Below are positions 17,820 through 27,731 of a DNA stretch of 64,000 nucleotides, one piece after another (position 1 is the first letter of the stretch; every line of letters starts with the position of its first letter). The notes beneath the pieces were generated by a model. The model saw only the letters and a program-made list of their open reading frames with translations, was not told the origin of the DNA and did no database searches. Both the position numbers and the translations under genes were made by a program. Source of the stretch: Arenicellales bacterium (GTDB lineage: Bacteria; Pseudomonadota; Gammaproteobacteria; Arenicellales; JAHEKD01); NCBI GenBank assembly GCA_028284225.1, contig JANQSD010000019.1:206762-270761 (forward strand), read 5' to 3'.

Positions 17820-18326
17820 ATGACGACAAAAGCAGATTTTACAGACAATGAGTGGCAGTTAGTTTTGGATGTGCCTGTCATGATCGGTATGGGTGTAATG
17901 ATTGCCGGGAAAAGTGGATTGGGCACCATGAAAGAATCATTTGCTCTGAGCAAAGAGATGATCGACGCAGTGAAAACGCATGCAGATAATGAACTAATTC
18001 AATCGGTCGTGAATGCACGTCTAAAAGATAAAGAAAAGTCTAGCGCAGAAGGCTTGAGTAATAATCCGTATATGGGTCAGGGGCGTGAGGGCTTAGTTGA
18101 TGCAGCGGTGCAAAAATGTGAACAAGTATGCGGTTTGCTGGCAGAAAAATGTTCCGAGCAGGAAGCTCAGCAATACAAGCAATGGTCTATGCGAATTGGT
18201 GAAAAAGTAGCTATGGCAGCCTCTGAAGGTGGCTTTCTTGGTTTTGGTGGTGAGCAAGTCAGCGCAAAAGAAAAGCTGGCGCTGGCCAGAATTTCCCAGG
18301 CCCTGGGCGTTGAAGCATTCAGTTAA
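17820..18326 (+). CDS. Hypothetical soluble protein
   Basis: A 168-residue protein I do not recognise. It is mostly helical by composition and lacks a signal peptide. A hydrophobic glycine-rich segment (MIGMGVMIAGKSGLGTMK) lies near the N terminus, followed by charged helices and a C-terminal EGGFLGFGGEQVSAKEKLALARISQALG. The overall look recalls small bacterial proteins of the TerB/tellurite-resistance-like helical type, but I cannot show the metal ligands and do not claim it. The ATG at 17820 has GGAGA seven bases upstream, so the TTG at 17808 is rejected. It is 27 bases after the FkbM gene. Confidence 0.65.
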   Translation: MTTKADFTDNEWQLVLDVPVMIGMGVMIAGKSGLGTMKESFALSKEMIDAVKTHADNELIQSVVNARLKDKEKSSAEGLSNNPYMGQGREGLVDAAVQKCEQVCGLLAEKCSEQEAQQYKQWSMRIGEKVAMAASEGGFLGFGGEQVSAKEKLALARISQALGVEAFS

Positions 18327-18500
18327 GCAAAGTTCGCAGATATAACTCAATAAAATAATTACCTACCGAACGAGCAAGGATTTGTTACGAACAACATGAT
18401 TATCTAAGTGTGTAGCAGATTTGAAAGAGATTCTTCGGCTATCGCCTCTGAATGACAGACAATAATAGTTCTATACTGATTTTCTCTGAACCTAGGTTAG

Positions 18501-20309
18501 TTAGTTGATCATAGTGTCGGCAGGATTGGCCTGGCCCAAACTATTAGAGTTTTGTTGTAACTGCCATAATGATGCATAGTGCCCCTGGTGTTGTAACAGC
18601 TGATGATGTGAGCCTGTTTCAACCACTACACCTTTATCTAGCACAACAATTTGATCAGCGTCCATGATAGTCGACAGACGATGAGCAATGACTAAGGTCG
18701 TACGATGCTGAGCGATATTATTGAGCGCTGTTTGAATCGCTTCTTCGGATTTAGAATCCAGTGCCGAGGTTGCTTCATCAAGTAATAATATAGGTGGATC
18801 CTTAAGAATAGTTCTAGCGATAGCCAGACGTTGCTTTTCGCCACCTGAAAGCTTTAACCCACGCTCTCCAACTTCAGTTTGATAACCGTCAGGCAAGGTT
18901 TCGATGAAATCATGCAAGTAAGCTAATTTTGCTGCTTGCCGAATTTCAGCATCACTTGCGTCGGGTTTGCCATAATGAATGTTATATTCAATGGTGTCAT
19001 TAAATAGCACGGTATCTTGCGGCACCACACCAATATTTTGCCGCAAGGTCTCTAGTGTGACCTCCTTGAGGTCCTGGCCGTCGATTAAAATCCTTCCATT
19101 TGTGACTTCGTAAAATCTGAATACCAGTCGCGCAATAGTGGATTTTCCCGCTCCACTATGGCCGACTATAGCGACTTTTTGACCACCCGGAACGCTAAAA
19201 CTGATTTTATCGAGAATTTGGCGCTCAGGTTTATAGGCAAAGCTGACTTGGTCAAATTCAATATTTGCATTCTTGATCTTGAGCGGTTTGGCATCTGCTT
19301 TGTCAGTGATTTCCTTTTCAACTTCCAGTAATGAAAACATACGGCTAATATCAACCAGTGAGTTTTGTAAGGTACGGAAAACATAGCCAAGAAAGTTTAA
19401 GGGTACGTAAAGCTGTAGCAAGAAAGCATTAACCAGAACAAAATCACCCAGTGTCATTTTTCCGGCAACCACATTTTGACCTGCCATAACCATCAATATA
19501 GTCAAACCAATAGCGATAATCGTGGCTTGTCCAACATTTAGAGCTGCTAAAGAAAATTCACTTTTATAAGTTGCATCTTGCCAGTGTTTAAGATTTTCAT
19601 TGTATCGCTGCGTCTCCAGTTTTTCGTTAGTGAAATACTTGACTGTTTCGTAATTGATTAATGCATCGATGGCGGCGGTGTTCGCGCTGGATTCAGCTTC
19701 ATTCATGCGTTTGCGAAATTTAAGCCGCCAATTCGAAATTGAATAGGTATAGATGCCGTAAGAAATAATAGTCAGCAAGGTAACGATTACAAAACGAGGC
19801 TCATAACGAACAAATAAAATAATACAGACAACTGTTAATTCAAATAGTGTTGGGAACACACTAAAAATCAAAATTCGAAGTAACTCATTAATCGCACGGC
19901 TGCCCCGGTCGATATCCCGGGATAATCCGCCGGTTTTGCGCTGCAAGTGATAACCCAGGGATAAATGTTGTAGGTGTTCAAATACTTTTATGGTGATATT
20001 ACGAATCGAGCGCAGTGCCGCCTTGGCAAAAACCAGATCTCGTAACTGATTAAACAATGAATTAGCAAAACGTAGTCCACCATAAGCAAGTAGCAAAAAT
20101 AACGGCAGTTGAATGGCCAGTTGACCGACGGATGGTTGCTCAAGTTGATCGACGATCTCTTTTAACACCAAGGGCACGGCGATGGTTGCCAGTTTGGCCA
20201 AAATCATCAGCGCTAAGGCAAAGCCAATACGCCAACGGTAATCCCAAAGGTGGACTAAAAGTGATTTAACGGTGTGCCAGGGTGCATACAACGATTGATC
20301 GTTATCCAT
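18501..20309 (-). CDS. atm1: Atm1/HMT1-type ABC exporter
   Basis: Half-transporter with fused membrane and nucleotide-binding domains, 602 residues. Six N-terminal helices are followed by Walker A GHSGAGKST (~residue 395), the Q-loop region GVVPQDTVLFNDT, signature LSGGEKQRLAIAR and Walker B ILLLDEATSALD. The TMD sequences LGYHLQRKTGGLSRDIDRGSRAI and DALINYETVKYF are typical of the mitochondrial Atm1/bacterial AtmA group, which exports glutathione-linked sulfur species or metal-thiolate complexes. It lies 38 bases downstream of msrQ on the same strand, so it may be co-transcribed with the periplasmic methionine-repair genes. Confidence 0.92.
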   Translation of the reverse strand: MDNDQSLYAPWHTVKSLLVHLWDYRWRIGFALALMILAKLATIAVPLVLKEIVDQLEQPSVGQLAIQLPLFLLLAYGGLRFANSLFNQLRDLVFAKAALRSIRNITIKVFEHLQHLSLGYHLQRKTGGLSRDIDRGSRAINELLRILIFSVFPTLFELTVVCIILFVRYEPRFVIVTLLTIISYGIYTYSISNWRLKFRKRMNEAESSANTAAIDALINYETVKYFTNEKLETQRYNENLKHWQDATYKSEFSLAALNVGQATIIAIGLTILMVMAGQNVVAGKMTLGDFVLVNAFLLQLYVPLNFLGYVFRTLQNSLVDISRMFSLLEVEKEITDKADAKPLKIKNANIEFDQVSFAYKPERQILDKISFSVPGGQKVAIVGHSGAGKSTIARLVFRFYEVTNGRILIDGQDLKEVTLETLRQNIGVVPQDTVLFNDTIEYNIHYGKPDASDAEIRQAAKLAYLHDFIETLPDGYQTEVGERGLKLSGGEKQRLAIARTILKDPPILLLDEATSALDSKSEEAIQTALNNIAQHRTTLVIAHRLSTIMDADQIVVLDKGVVVETGSHHQLLQHQGHYASLWQLQQNSNSLGQANPADTMIN

Positions 20310-20346
20310 CTGAGTAATATGGAGACAATCGCCTATGTAAACAAGC

Positions 20347-20970
20347 TTATGCCAGTTTTATTTGAGTGAGTTTCTTCTTTCGATGTGCGATAAGCCGGTA
20401 AACCAGCAGTACCGTCAGTATAAAGGCGTAAATGGCTGGTTCGGTAAAGTCCGCTTTAACCAGCCAGATAAAATGAGTGACGGCCGCAATGGCAATTAAA
20501 TACACCAGCTTGTGCAGTTTTTGCCAGCGTTTGCCGCCCAGGCGCTTGACCCAGCCGTTTGTTGAGGTAATTGCCAGTGGAATCATCAGCACCAGGGCTA
20601 ACATACCGGCAAAAATATATTTGCGCTCCAAAATATCGTTAATAATTGCTGTCCAATCAAAGAATTGATCGAATACGATATAAACCATTAAATGGCTAAA
20701 TGCATAAAAAAAGGCGTAAAGCCCAAGCATGCGTCTGAATTTGATTAAATCCGGCAAATTTAATAATCGTCTTAACGGTGTAATAGCCAGAGTAATGAGC
20801 AAAAAGCGCAGCGCCCATTCTCCACTGACATGGGTCATTGCTTCAACCGGATCGCCAGAGATATTGTTGGTAAGTACATTGTAGCCAAGCAACAATGCAG
20901 GTATTAAGCATGCAATAAATACAACAACTTTTAACCAGCGAATCTTTGCTGCTGAAAGGGGGAGGAACAT
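20347..20970 (-). CDS. msrQ: Heme-binding membrane subunit MsrQ
   Basis: Inner-membrane b-type cytochrome (ferric-reductase-like fold) that passes electrons from the quinone pool or flavins to MsrP. About 207 residues from an ATG at 20970, four bases after the msrP stop. Conserved sequences include SGEWALRFLLITLAITPLRR, RRMLGLYAFFYAFSHLMVY and WQKLHKLVYLIAIAAVTHFIW, whose histidines are the likely heme ligands. A longer in-frame start at 21036 would lie inside msrP and is rejected. Confidence 0.92.
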   Translation of the reverse strand: MFLPLSAAKIRWLKVVVFIACLIPALLLGYNVLTNNISGDPVEAMTHVSGEWALRFLLITLAITPLRRLLNLPDLIKFRRMLGLYAFFYAFSHLMVYIVFDQFFDWTAIINDILERKYIFAGMLALVLMIPLAITSTNGWVKRLGGKRWQKLHKLVYLIAIAAVTHFIWLVKADFTEPAIYAFILTVLLVYRLIAHRKKKLTQIKLA

Positions 20971-20974
20971 TGAG

Positions 20975-21946
20975 TTAGTAGTGTTTGGATAAATCCATGC
21001 TTGTATATAGATCAGCGACTTCTTCAGCGTAGCCATTGAACATCAAAGTAGGCCGCTTGAGTAGCTCCCCAATACGGCGCTCTTTGGCCTGAGACCAGCG
21101 TGGGTGATCAACCTGGGGATTAACGTTAGCATAAAAGCCATATTCCGAAGGGCCTTGAACATTCCAGGTATTACGTGGCTGCTCTTCTGTAAATCGTATA
21201 GTGACTATAGACTTTATGCCTTTGAAGCCGTATTTCCACGGTACTATAAGTCGTATTGGTGCGCCGTTTTGGTTAGGAATATATTCACCATATAAACCTA
21301 CCGTCATAATGGTTAATGGATGCATGGCCTCGTCCATGCGCAGGCCCTCACGATAAGGCCAGTCGAGAACCTGCCCGAAAAAACCCGCTTTTTGTCCGGG
21401 CATTCGCTCGGGATCATAAAGCGTTTCAAATTCTACGAATTTAGCATTTCCTGTTGGTTCACTGTGCTTAATTAACTTTCCGAGTTCAAAACCAATCCAG
21501 GGTACCACCATTGACCAGGCTTCAACACAACGATGACGATAAATCCGTTCTTCAGGAGGAAATGCTTTAATCAGCTCATCAATATCCCATTTTTTAGGGT
21601 TATTACACTCTCCTTCGACGCTGATTGTCCATGGCCGTGCAGCAAAATCCTTGGCTAGTTTAGCTGGAGTTTGTTTGTCAGTAGAGAACTCGTAAAAATT
21701 ATTATAAGTCGTGACTGATTTATAGTCGGTCAGTTCTTCATCAGTTGCATATGGCCCGGTAGCAACATCTGCAAACGGTTTAGGTAAATCATTTTTGCTG
21801 GTTACCGCAGCTAGTGCAGGTGCAAGGTTCAATCCAAGCGCTAGAGCAGCCCCGCCTGCCAGAAATCTGCGCCGGTCCTTATAGATAGGCTCAGGCGTAA
21901 TTTCACTGGGCCGGATTGGGTTATTTTGTCTCGTGCGAATTAACAT
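20975..21946 (-). CDS. msrP: Periplasmic methionine sulfoxide reductase catalytic subunit MsrP
   Basis: Molybdopterin enzyme that reduces methionine sulfoxide in periplasmic proteins. It has a twin-arginine signal ([15 protein letters not shown] near residues 24-38), fitting export of a folded Mo-cofactor protein. The Mo-ligating cysteine is in [18 protein letters not shown] (C140). Length 323 is normal. Other family sequences include [19 protein letters not shown]. It uses the simple Mo-MPT cofactor, so it shares the early steps of cofactor supply with the formate dehydrogenase of this window but does not need MobA. It is divergent from the DUF1499 gene. Confidence 0.95.
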   Translation of the reverse strand: MLIRTRQNNPIRPSEITPEPIYKDRRRFLAGGAALALGLNLAPALAAVTSKNDLPKPFADVATGPYATDEELTDYKSVTTYNNFYEFSTDKQTPAKLAKDFAARPWTISVEGECNNPKKWDIDELIKAFPPEERIYRHRCVEAWSMVVPWIGFELGKLIKHSEPTGNAKFVEFETLYDPERMPGQKAGFFGQVLDWPYREGLRMDEAMHPLTIMTVGLYGEYIPNQNGAPIRLIVPWKYGFKGIKSIVTIRFTEEQPRNTWNVQGPSEYGFYANVNPQVDHPRWSQAKERRIGELLKRPTLMFNGYAEEVADLYTSMDLSKHY

Positions 21947-22003
21947 CTATCACCCACGTATATTTTCATGTATAGACTCGCTTGGTATTATATAGTTCAA
22001 TAC

Positions 22004-22456
22004 ATGCTGAAATACATCACAATGTTCCTGGCTTTGATTACCTTAGCGGTAGTAGGTTATTTCTTTTACCAGGGCAAAGTGTCTCAAAAGCAGGGATTTC
22101 GTCATACCACAGCAGCTAAATTGTCAGCTTGTCCTAATACCCCCAACTGTGTCTGTTCAGAATATCCTGAAGACGCTGAGCATTATATTTCGGCTCTGGG
22201 TTTAGATGGATTGGATTTAGCGACCATAACCTCGGCTATAAAAGAAATTGGAGGCACTATAGTGGTACAGGACGATGCTTATATTTCAGCCGAGTTTAAA
22301 TCTGGATTATTCGGTTTTGTTGATGATTTTGAAGTTAGAGTGGATGAACAGAATAATCAGATTCATCTGCGTTCTGCATCACGAGTAGGGCGCTCAGATT
22401 TGGGTGCAAATCGAAACAGAGTAGAAAAATTCAAACAGGTTTTGAGTCAAGGATGA
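22004..22456 (+). CDS. DUF1499 family protein
   Basis: A roughly 150-residue protein with one N-terminal transmembrane helix (FLALITLAVVGYFFYQG) and a DUF1499 domain recognisable by CPNTPNCVCSEYPEDAEHYI and the C-terminal SASRVGRSDLGANRNRVEKF. The function of the family is unknown. The start is uncertain. ATG 21968, 22004 and 22022 are in frame and none has a clear ribosome site; 21968 leaves only 21 bases to the divergent msrP start, too little for two promoters, so 22004 is preferred. It precedes the KefF-like gene by 24 bases on the same strand. Confidence 0.75.
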   Translation: MLKYITMFLALITLAVVGYFFYQGKVSQKQGFRHTTAAKLSACPNTPNCVCSEYPEDAEHYISALGLDGLDLATITSAIKEIGGTIVVQDDAYISAEFKSGLFGFVDDFEVRVDEQNNQIHLRSASRVGRSDLGANRNRVEKFKQVLSQG

Positions 22457-22480
22457 CTTCGATAAACATGGGAGTGAGCG

Positions 22481-23104
22481 GTGAATAAAATTCTGGTGCT
22501 GTTTGCGCATCCCGCCATACATAAATCTATTGTTAATCGACGTTTGATCAGGATTTACCGGGAATTTAAAAATATAGTTTTCCGTGATTTGTATGATATT
22601 TACCCTGATTTCATGATTGATGTTGATGCCGAGCAAGCGCTTTTACTAGAGCACGATATTATTATTTTTCAGCATCCGATTTACTGGTACAGCTGCCCAC
22701 CGATATTGAAACAATGGATGGATCTGGTGCTTAAAAGCGGTTTTGCTTATGGTGATAGTGGTGAAGCACTGGCAGGCAAGCGATTATTATCGACTATTTC
22801 GACAGGCAAGGATGACACTGATTATGCTACCGATGGTGTGCACAATCATCGTTTACGACATTTTTTACTTCCTTTCCAGCAAACGGCAGTGTTTTGCGGT
22901 ATGAGTTATTTACCTCCGTTTGTAGCCTTTAGTAGTGGCAGTCGCTTTGATCAAATCAGATTAGGCGAACATTTGCATCAATATAGGATCATTCTCACCG
23001 CATTATCAGATCGACAATTTGACTGGGCATCTATTTCCAGTCTGGACTATATGAATTCGGATATGCAGTTGTTTAACTTTTACCAACAGAGCATCCATGC
23101 ATAG
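22481..23104 (+). CDS. NAD(P)H oxidoreductase, KefF/KefG-like flavodoxin-fold protein
   Basis: A 207-residue quinone-reductase-type flavoprotein (ILVLFAHP at the N terminus, HPIYWYSCPPILKQWMDLVL in the middle, STGKDDTDY later). In E. coli, homologues KefF and KefG are cytoplasmic partners that activate the KefC/KefB potassium efflux channels. Here the gene overlaps the KefC-like gene by eight bases, which strongly supports that role. The start is GTG 22481, with GGGAG seven bases upstream. Confidence 0.88.
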   Translation: MNKILVLFAHPAIHKSIVNRRLIRIYREFKNIVFRDLYDIYPDFMIDVDAEQALLLEHDIIIFQHPIYWYSCPPILKQWMDLVLKSGFAYGDSGEALAGKRLLSTISTGKDDTDYATDGVHNHRLRHFLLPFQQTAVFCGMSYLPPFVAFSSGSRFDQIRLGEHLHQYRIILTALSDRQFDWASISSLDYMNSDMQLFNFYQQSIHA

Positions 23105-24938
23105 CGATAGCTTATTATTTCAGGCCTTTATTTATTTAGTTGCTGCAGTTGTTTCTGTGCCGATAGCTAAACGTGCCGGATTAGGTTCGGTTCTGGGTTA
23201 TTTAATGGCAGGTGTGATCATTGGTCCATTTATTCTGGGTCTGGTTGGTCATGAAGAAGGGGTGATGCATTTTGCCGAATTTGGCGTAGTTATGATGCTG
23301 TTTCTCATCGGCCTGGAACTTAAACCGGCGCTACTTTGGCGTATGCGCGGGCCTATCCTGGGTCTTGGTGGTTTACAGGTGTTACTCACGACTTTGCTAA
23401 TAACCTTAATTGGTCTGCTCTTTGATTTGGTTTGGCAAAACGCGCTTGTTATCGGTATGACATTGGCATTGTCCTCAACCGCAATTGTTTTACAGACCCT
23501 TAACGAAAAAGGCTGGATGAAAACCGGTGCCGGTGAGTCGTGTTTTTCAGTATTGTTATTCCAGGATATTGCAGTGATTCCGATGTTGGCTGTTTTGCCG
23601 TTGTTAGCAGTAGGATTTACAGCCGAAACAATCAGTGCAGGACAAAATACTAATCAGCCCGGTTGGCTAAACACTTTGAAAGTGGTCGCCGCAGTGGCAG
23701 GGATAATATTTGTCGGCCGTTACGTGATTCGCCACATATTTAGAATTGTTGCGGATACCAAGCTTAGGGAAATTTTTACAGCAACAGCATTATTGCTGGT
23801 CATCGGTATTGCCGTATTGATGGAGGCTGTTGGTTTATCCCCGGCATTGGGAACTTTTTTAGCTGGTGTGGTATTGGCGGATAGCGAATACAGGCATGAG
23901 CTTGAGTCGAACATTGAACCGTTCAAAGGTTTGTTGTTGGGATTATTTTTTATCTCCGTTGGTGCCAGTATTGACTTCAATATTCTATTCGCCAGTCCGA
24001 TTATGATACTCGGCTTAGTGATTGGGTTAATAGCGGTCAAGTTTGTGGTTTTGTTTGTATTAAGCAAATTTTTCAAAATGAGCTTTAATTCAGGCATGTT
24101 GTTCGCCTTCGCTTTGGCTCAGGGTGGTGAATTTGCTTTCGTTTTATTTTCTTTTGCAACACAAAATCATATTATTTCTACTCGCCTAACTAACCCACTT
24201 ATTGTTGTGGTTGCATTGACGATGTTGATTACGCCTTTATTAATCATATTTTACGAGCGCTTTTTTGAATCGCATAAACCGGATAATGTGCAAGCCGAAT
24301 ATGATGATGATATTGAACAAGCAGACAATCCGGTGCTGATCGCGGGTTATGGGCGCTTTGGACAAATTGCAGGCAGGCTATTAGCCAGTAATGGCTTCAA
24401 AACCACTATTCTGGACAATAATGCCAGCCATATTGAGGTTTTAAGAGGTTTTGGCAATAAAGTTTATTATGGTGATGCCAGTCGGGTGGATCTGCTTGAA
24501 CTGGCCGGTGCGAAATCCGCCAAATTAATGATCATTGCCATAGAAGGACGCGAGAAAATTAATGAGCTGGTCGACATTGCCAAAAAGAATTTTCCTAACT
24601 TAAGATTATTAGTCAGAGCAGAGAATCGTTCTCATGCCTTTGAATTATTAAAATTAGGTGTTTCTAAGGAGGATATCTATCGGGTTACGTTTGGTTCATC
24701 GCTTGAGCTTGGTCGCGATGCATTGCGTCACCTAGGTTTTAATGGTTATAGAGCCCAGCGTGCCGCCTTGATGTTTAAAAAGCATGATGAAGAAGTCATT
24801 ACAGATTTATACGAGCAGTACTTCCAGGACTATAAAGGATTTCAAAGTAAAGTGATTACTCGAGAGCAGGAGTTGAATGAGCTGTTTGCCTCTGATTTAA
24901 AAGATGCAGAAGAGCATCCGGACGAAGCCTGGGAATGA
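23097..24938 (+). CDS. Glutathione-regulated K+/H+ antiporter, KefB/KefC-like
   Basis: CPA2-family transporter of 613 residues. About twelve N-terminal membrane helices (to residue ~390) carry the family sequence GLELKPALLWRMR and VLLFQDIAVIPML, and a C-terminal RCK/TrkA-N domain starts at NPVLIAGYGRFGQIAGRLLASNG with a dinucleotide-binding GxGxxG. KefC-type systems release potassium and acidify the cytoplasm when electrophile-glutathione adducts bind the RCK domain. Start ATG 23097 overlaps the KefF-like stop. It converges on the GT2 gene 12 bases away with no evident terminator. Confidence 0.9.
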   Translation: MHSDSLLFQAFIYLVAAVVSVPIAKRAGLGSVLGYLMAGVIIGPFILGLVGHEEGVMHFAEFGVVMMLFLIGLELKPALLWRMRGPILGLGGLQVLLTTLLITLIGLLFDLVWQNALVIGMTLALSSTAIVLQTLNEKGWMKTGAGESCFSVLLFQDIAVIPMLAVLPLLAVGFTAETISAGQNTNQPGWLNTLKVVAAVAGIIFVGRYVIRHIFRIVADTKLREIFTATALLLVIGIAVLMEAVGLSPALGTFLAGVVLADSEYRHELESNIEPFKGLLLGLFFISVGASIDFNILFASPIMILGLVIGLIAVKFVVLFVLSKFFKMSFNSGMLFAFALAQGGEFAFVLFSFATQNHIISTRLTNPLIVVVALTMLITPLLIIFYERFFESHKPDNVQAEYDDDIEQADNPVLIAGYGRFGQIAGRLLASNGFKTTILDNNASHIEVLRGFGNKVYYGDASRVDLLELAGAKSAKLMIIAIEGREKINELVDIAKKNFPNLRLLVRAENRSHAFELLKLGVSKEDIYRVTFGSSLELGRDALRHLGFNGYRAQRAALMFKKHDEEVITDLYEQYFQDYKGFQSKVITREQELNELFASDLKDAEEHPDEAWE

Positions 24939-24950
24939 ATGCCAACATCC

Positions 24951-25958
24951 CTAGTTTTTAATCTTATGTAATCGGTTGTAAATCCTGCCGAACATTTCCG
25001 AGCCTTTTTTCTGGCCTGCTACACGATTGATAATACGGTAGATATACATTGCCAGTCTATCCTGTCTACTCAAGCCTTCACTTGCCTTTTGGGCTAATTC
25101 AAAGGCGGCATTTGATTCTGCCGATAAGTTTAATTCTCCGGATTGCCTAGCTAATAAAAACATGAATTTGGAAAAAATTTGTATTTCCTCACTGTCTGGA
25201 TCCAGGCCAAATTTCAGCATGGTCTGGTATATATGCTCCCTGGCTTTAATTTGGTGCGAGAGTTGTTTGCCCCGGTTAGCGTTATCGACGCTAAAGCGAT
25301 CACCACTATGATGGCGGATATCAGTTAAATGTTGATCAATAAAATGTAGTTTGGGGTTTTGCAAACCTACACGGCATTCGTATTCCAGATCTTCTTCACA
25401 AGACAAAGGCAGGATTTTGCCAGCCTGTTTCAATATTGAATGCTTATAAATGGGTGTCGCTGTTCCCCAGATGCGTCTGACAAAAAATTGGGGCAGTAAA
25501 GAATCTAACGGTTGGTCAGTCAGCTTCCAGATAAAGTAACTTTTGGGATCGTCAATTGGGTAATAATGTGTTGTTGCATAGACAATATCCGCTTGATCAG
25601 GACTATTAAAGGCATTAATAAATAACTCGAATTTTTTGGGTAATATCAAATCATCGCTGTCCAAGAACTGTATATATTTACCTTGCGCATGATCTAAACC
25701 CAGCTGTCTGGCTGCGCCTGGCCCTTGATTTGACTGATTTAAAACTCGTATTTTTTCCGCATGCTGTTGCGCCAGTTTCGTAGCGACATCGGATGTTTGA
25801 TCAGTTGAGCCGTCATTAACAATAATAATCTCATAATGACTGTAGGTTTGGGCCAACACGCTTTGGACGCACTCATTGATAAGTTCCTGGCGGTTGTAGA
25901 CAGGAATAATACAGCTCACCAGTTCGTTGTTTTGGCCAGAATCACGCATGTATTTCAA
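24951..25958 (-). CDS. Family 2 glycosyltransferase
   Basis: A 335-residue GT-A fold transferase. The N-terminal LVSCIIPVYNRQELINECVQSV and VNDGSTDQT bind the nucleotide sugar, and QFLDSDDLILP supplies the metal-binding DxD. No membrane helices are evident. The C-terminal ~100 residues are less conserved. The acceptor is unknown; cell-surface glycan is likely. ATG codons at 25958 and 25949 are both possible. It is a single gene on the minus strand, divergent from fumC with ~65 bases between. Confidence 0.88.
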   Translation of the reverse strand: MKYMRDSGQNNELVSCIIPVYNRQELINECVQSVLAQTYSHYEIIIVNDGSTDQTSDVATKLAQQHAEKIRVLNQSNQGPGAARQLGLDHAQGKYIQFLDSDDLILPKKFELFINAFNSPDQADIVYATTHYYPIDDPKSYFIWKLTDQPLDSLLPQFFVRRIWGTATPIYKHSILKQAGKILPLSCEEDLEYECRVGLQNPKLHFIDQHLTDIRHHSGDRFSVDNANRGKQLSHQIKAREHIYQTMLKFGLDPDSEEIQIFSKFMFLLARQSGELNLSAESNAAFELAQKASEGLSRQDRLAMYIYRIINRVAGQKKGSEMFGRIYNRLHKIKN

Positions 25959-26023
25959 TCAGTCATGTTGGTTTTACAATAGTCGCAGTAAAATAGTGAC
26001 TATAGCGGAAATTGAGTCCAAAA

Positions 26024-27391
26024 ATGATGAAAACTCGGATTGAAAAAGACAGCATGGGCGAATTAGAGGTTCCGGCCGATGCTCTGTATGGTGCACAAAC
26101 CCAGCGTGCAATTAACAATTTTCCAGTTAGTGGTTTGGCCATGCCAAGTCGCTTCATTTCCGCTTTGGGCTTAATTAAAAAAACTGCCGCAGCCGTGAAT
26201 GTTGAGTTAGGTGAATTGGATACTGAAATTGGTAAAGCCATTGTCAGTGCGGCCGGGCAGGTCGCTGGTAATCAGCATGATCGTCAATTTCCAATTGATG
26301 TGTTTCAGACCGGTTCAGGTACCAGCTCAAATATGAACGCCAATGAAGTAATTGCAAAGCTTGCCGGCGACACTTTAGATGCAACTGTATCAGCCAATGA
26401 TCATGTCAATATGGGGCAAAGCAGTAATGACACGATTCCGACAGCCATCCATGTTTCTTCGGCACTTGCAGTTCAAGGTTCATTATTGCCGGCACTTGCG
26501 TATTTACAATCTAGCATAACGAATAAAGCTGAGCAGGTTGATCAGTTTGTTAAGACAGGTCGAACTCATTTAATGGATGCCATGCCGGTTAAATTATCGC
26601 AGGAACTGCAAGGTTGGGCGTTACAGATCGAAAATGCCTGTGAACGTATTAAATCAGTACAACCTCGATTACATCGACTGGCGCAAGGTGGAACTGCAGT
26701 GGGGACTGGAGTAAATGCTCATCCTCAATTCGCAGAGCTGTTTGCGCAAAAATTGAGTGCCGAAGCACAACTTTCCTTCAGTGCTAATGCCTGTTTTTTT
26801 GAAAGTTTGAGTGCTCTGGATACAATTGTTGAGCTGTCAGGGCAATTAAAAACAACAGCCGTCAGCTTAATGAAAATATCCAATGATCTGCGCTGGATGA
26901 ATTCCGGCCCGTTAGCGGGTTTGGGCGAGATCGAGCTGGAAGCTTTGCAACCGGGATCTTCGATTATGCCAGGTAAAGTAAACCCAGTTATTCCTGAGTC
27001 GGCCTGTATGGTTTGTGCCCAGGTGATAGGCAATGATCAGACCATTGCTATTGCCGGGCAGTCAGGCAATTTTCAGCTTAATGTGATGCAGCCCGTGGTG
27101 GCCTATAATATTTTGCAAAGCATTGATTTAACTGCAAATATTTCCAGACTTTTGGCTGATAATGCGATTAAGACCTTTAAAGTGAATCAACAGAATTTGG
27201 AAAAATCGTTGACTAAAAATCCTATTCTGGTCACCGCTTTAAATCCGGTCATCGGTTATTTCAAGGCAGCAGAAATTGCAAAAACTGCCTATCAACAAGG
27301 CAGGCCGATTATTGATGTGGCTGAGGAAATGACTGATTTATCCAAACAAGAGCTTGAGGCTTTGCTTGATCCGCGTAAACTTACCGGATGA
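26024..27391 (+). CDS. fumC: Class II fumarate hydratase
   Basis: Homotetrameric, iron-free fumarase of the TCA cycle, 455 residues from ATG 26024. Active-site sequences from three subunits are visible: GSGTSSNMNANEVIA, TGRTHLMDAMPV and the superfamily signature GSSIMPGKVNP. The closely related aspartase usually differs around these loops; FumC is the better call by overall pattern. A TTG at 26012 and a second ATG at 26027 are alternative starts. It heads a short plus-strand group with chorismate mutase and pabBC, spaced 19 and 9 bases. Confidence 0.94.
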   Translation: MMKTRIEKDSMGELEVPADALYGAQTQRAINNFPVSGLAMPSRFISALGLIKKTAAAVNVELGELDTEIGKAIVSAAGQVAGNQHDRQFPIDVFQTGSGTSSNMNANEVIAKLAGDTLDATVSANDHVNMGQSSNDTIPTAIHVSSALAVQGSLLPALAYLQSSITNKAEQVDQFVKTGRTHLMDAMPVKLSQELQGWALQIENACERIKSVQPRLHRLAQGGTAVGTGVNAHPQFAELFAQKLSAEAQLSFSANACFFESLSALDTIVELSGQLKTTAVSLMKISNDLRWMNSGPLAGLGEIELEALQPGSSIMPGKVNPVIPESACMVCAQVIGNDQTIAIAGQSGNFQLNVMQPVVAYNILQSIDLTANISRLLADNAIKTFKVNQQNLEKSLTKNPILVTALNPVIGYFKAAEIAKTAYQQGRPIIDVAEEMTDLSKQELEALLDPRKLTG

Positions 27392-27410
27392 GAAACGTTG
27401 ATAAAAAGTA

Positions 27411-27722
27411 ATGACTGAGCAAAGTATTAAAAATCCCAAAATGTGTGAAACCATGCAGGACGTACGTCACGCAATTGATAATCTTGACGAGAAGTTATTG
27501 GATTTACTGGCTATGCGTATCCGTTACATTGAGCGGGCTGCAGATATAAAAACATCGATAGAGAGCATTCGTGATGATGAGCGAATAGAGTCAATTATTG
27601 CCAAACGCAAATCACAGGCTGTTGAGCATGGTTACAGTGAGGCGTTTATAGAATCAACATTCCGTCAATTGATCGAGTATTCTGTAGCACACGAAATGAA
27701 GCTTTTTAAACAAAAAAAGTAA
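27411..27722 (+). CDS. Chorismate mutase, AroQ type
   Basis: A 103-residue all-helical protein of the type II chorismate mutase fold. It converts chorismate to prephenate, or, in close relatives such as PchB, removes pyruvate from isochorismate. Visible family pattern: VRHAIDNLDEKLLDLLAMRIRYIERAADIK, then DERIESIIAKRKSQA and a third helix. It sits nine bases before a PabB-PabC fusion that also uses chorismate, so the pair draws on the same branch-point metabolite. Confidence 0.85.
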   Translation: MTEQSIKNPKMCETMQDVRHAIDNLDEKLLDLLAMRIRYIERAADIKTSIESIRDDERIESIIAKRKSQAVEHGYSEAFIESTFRQLIEYSVAHEMKLFKQKK

Positions 27723-27731
27723 ACATCCTAA

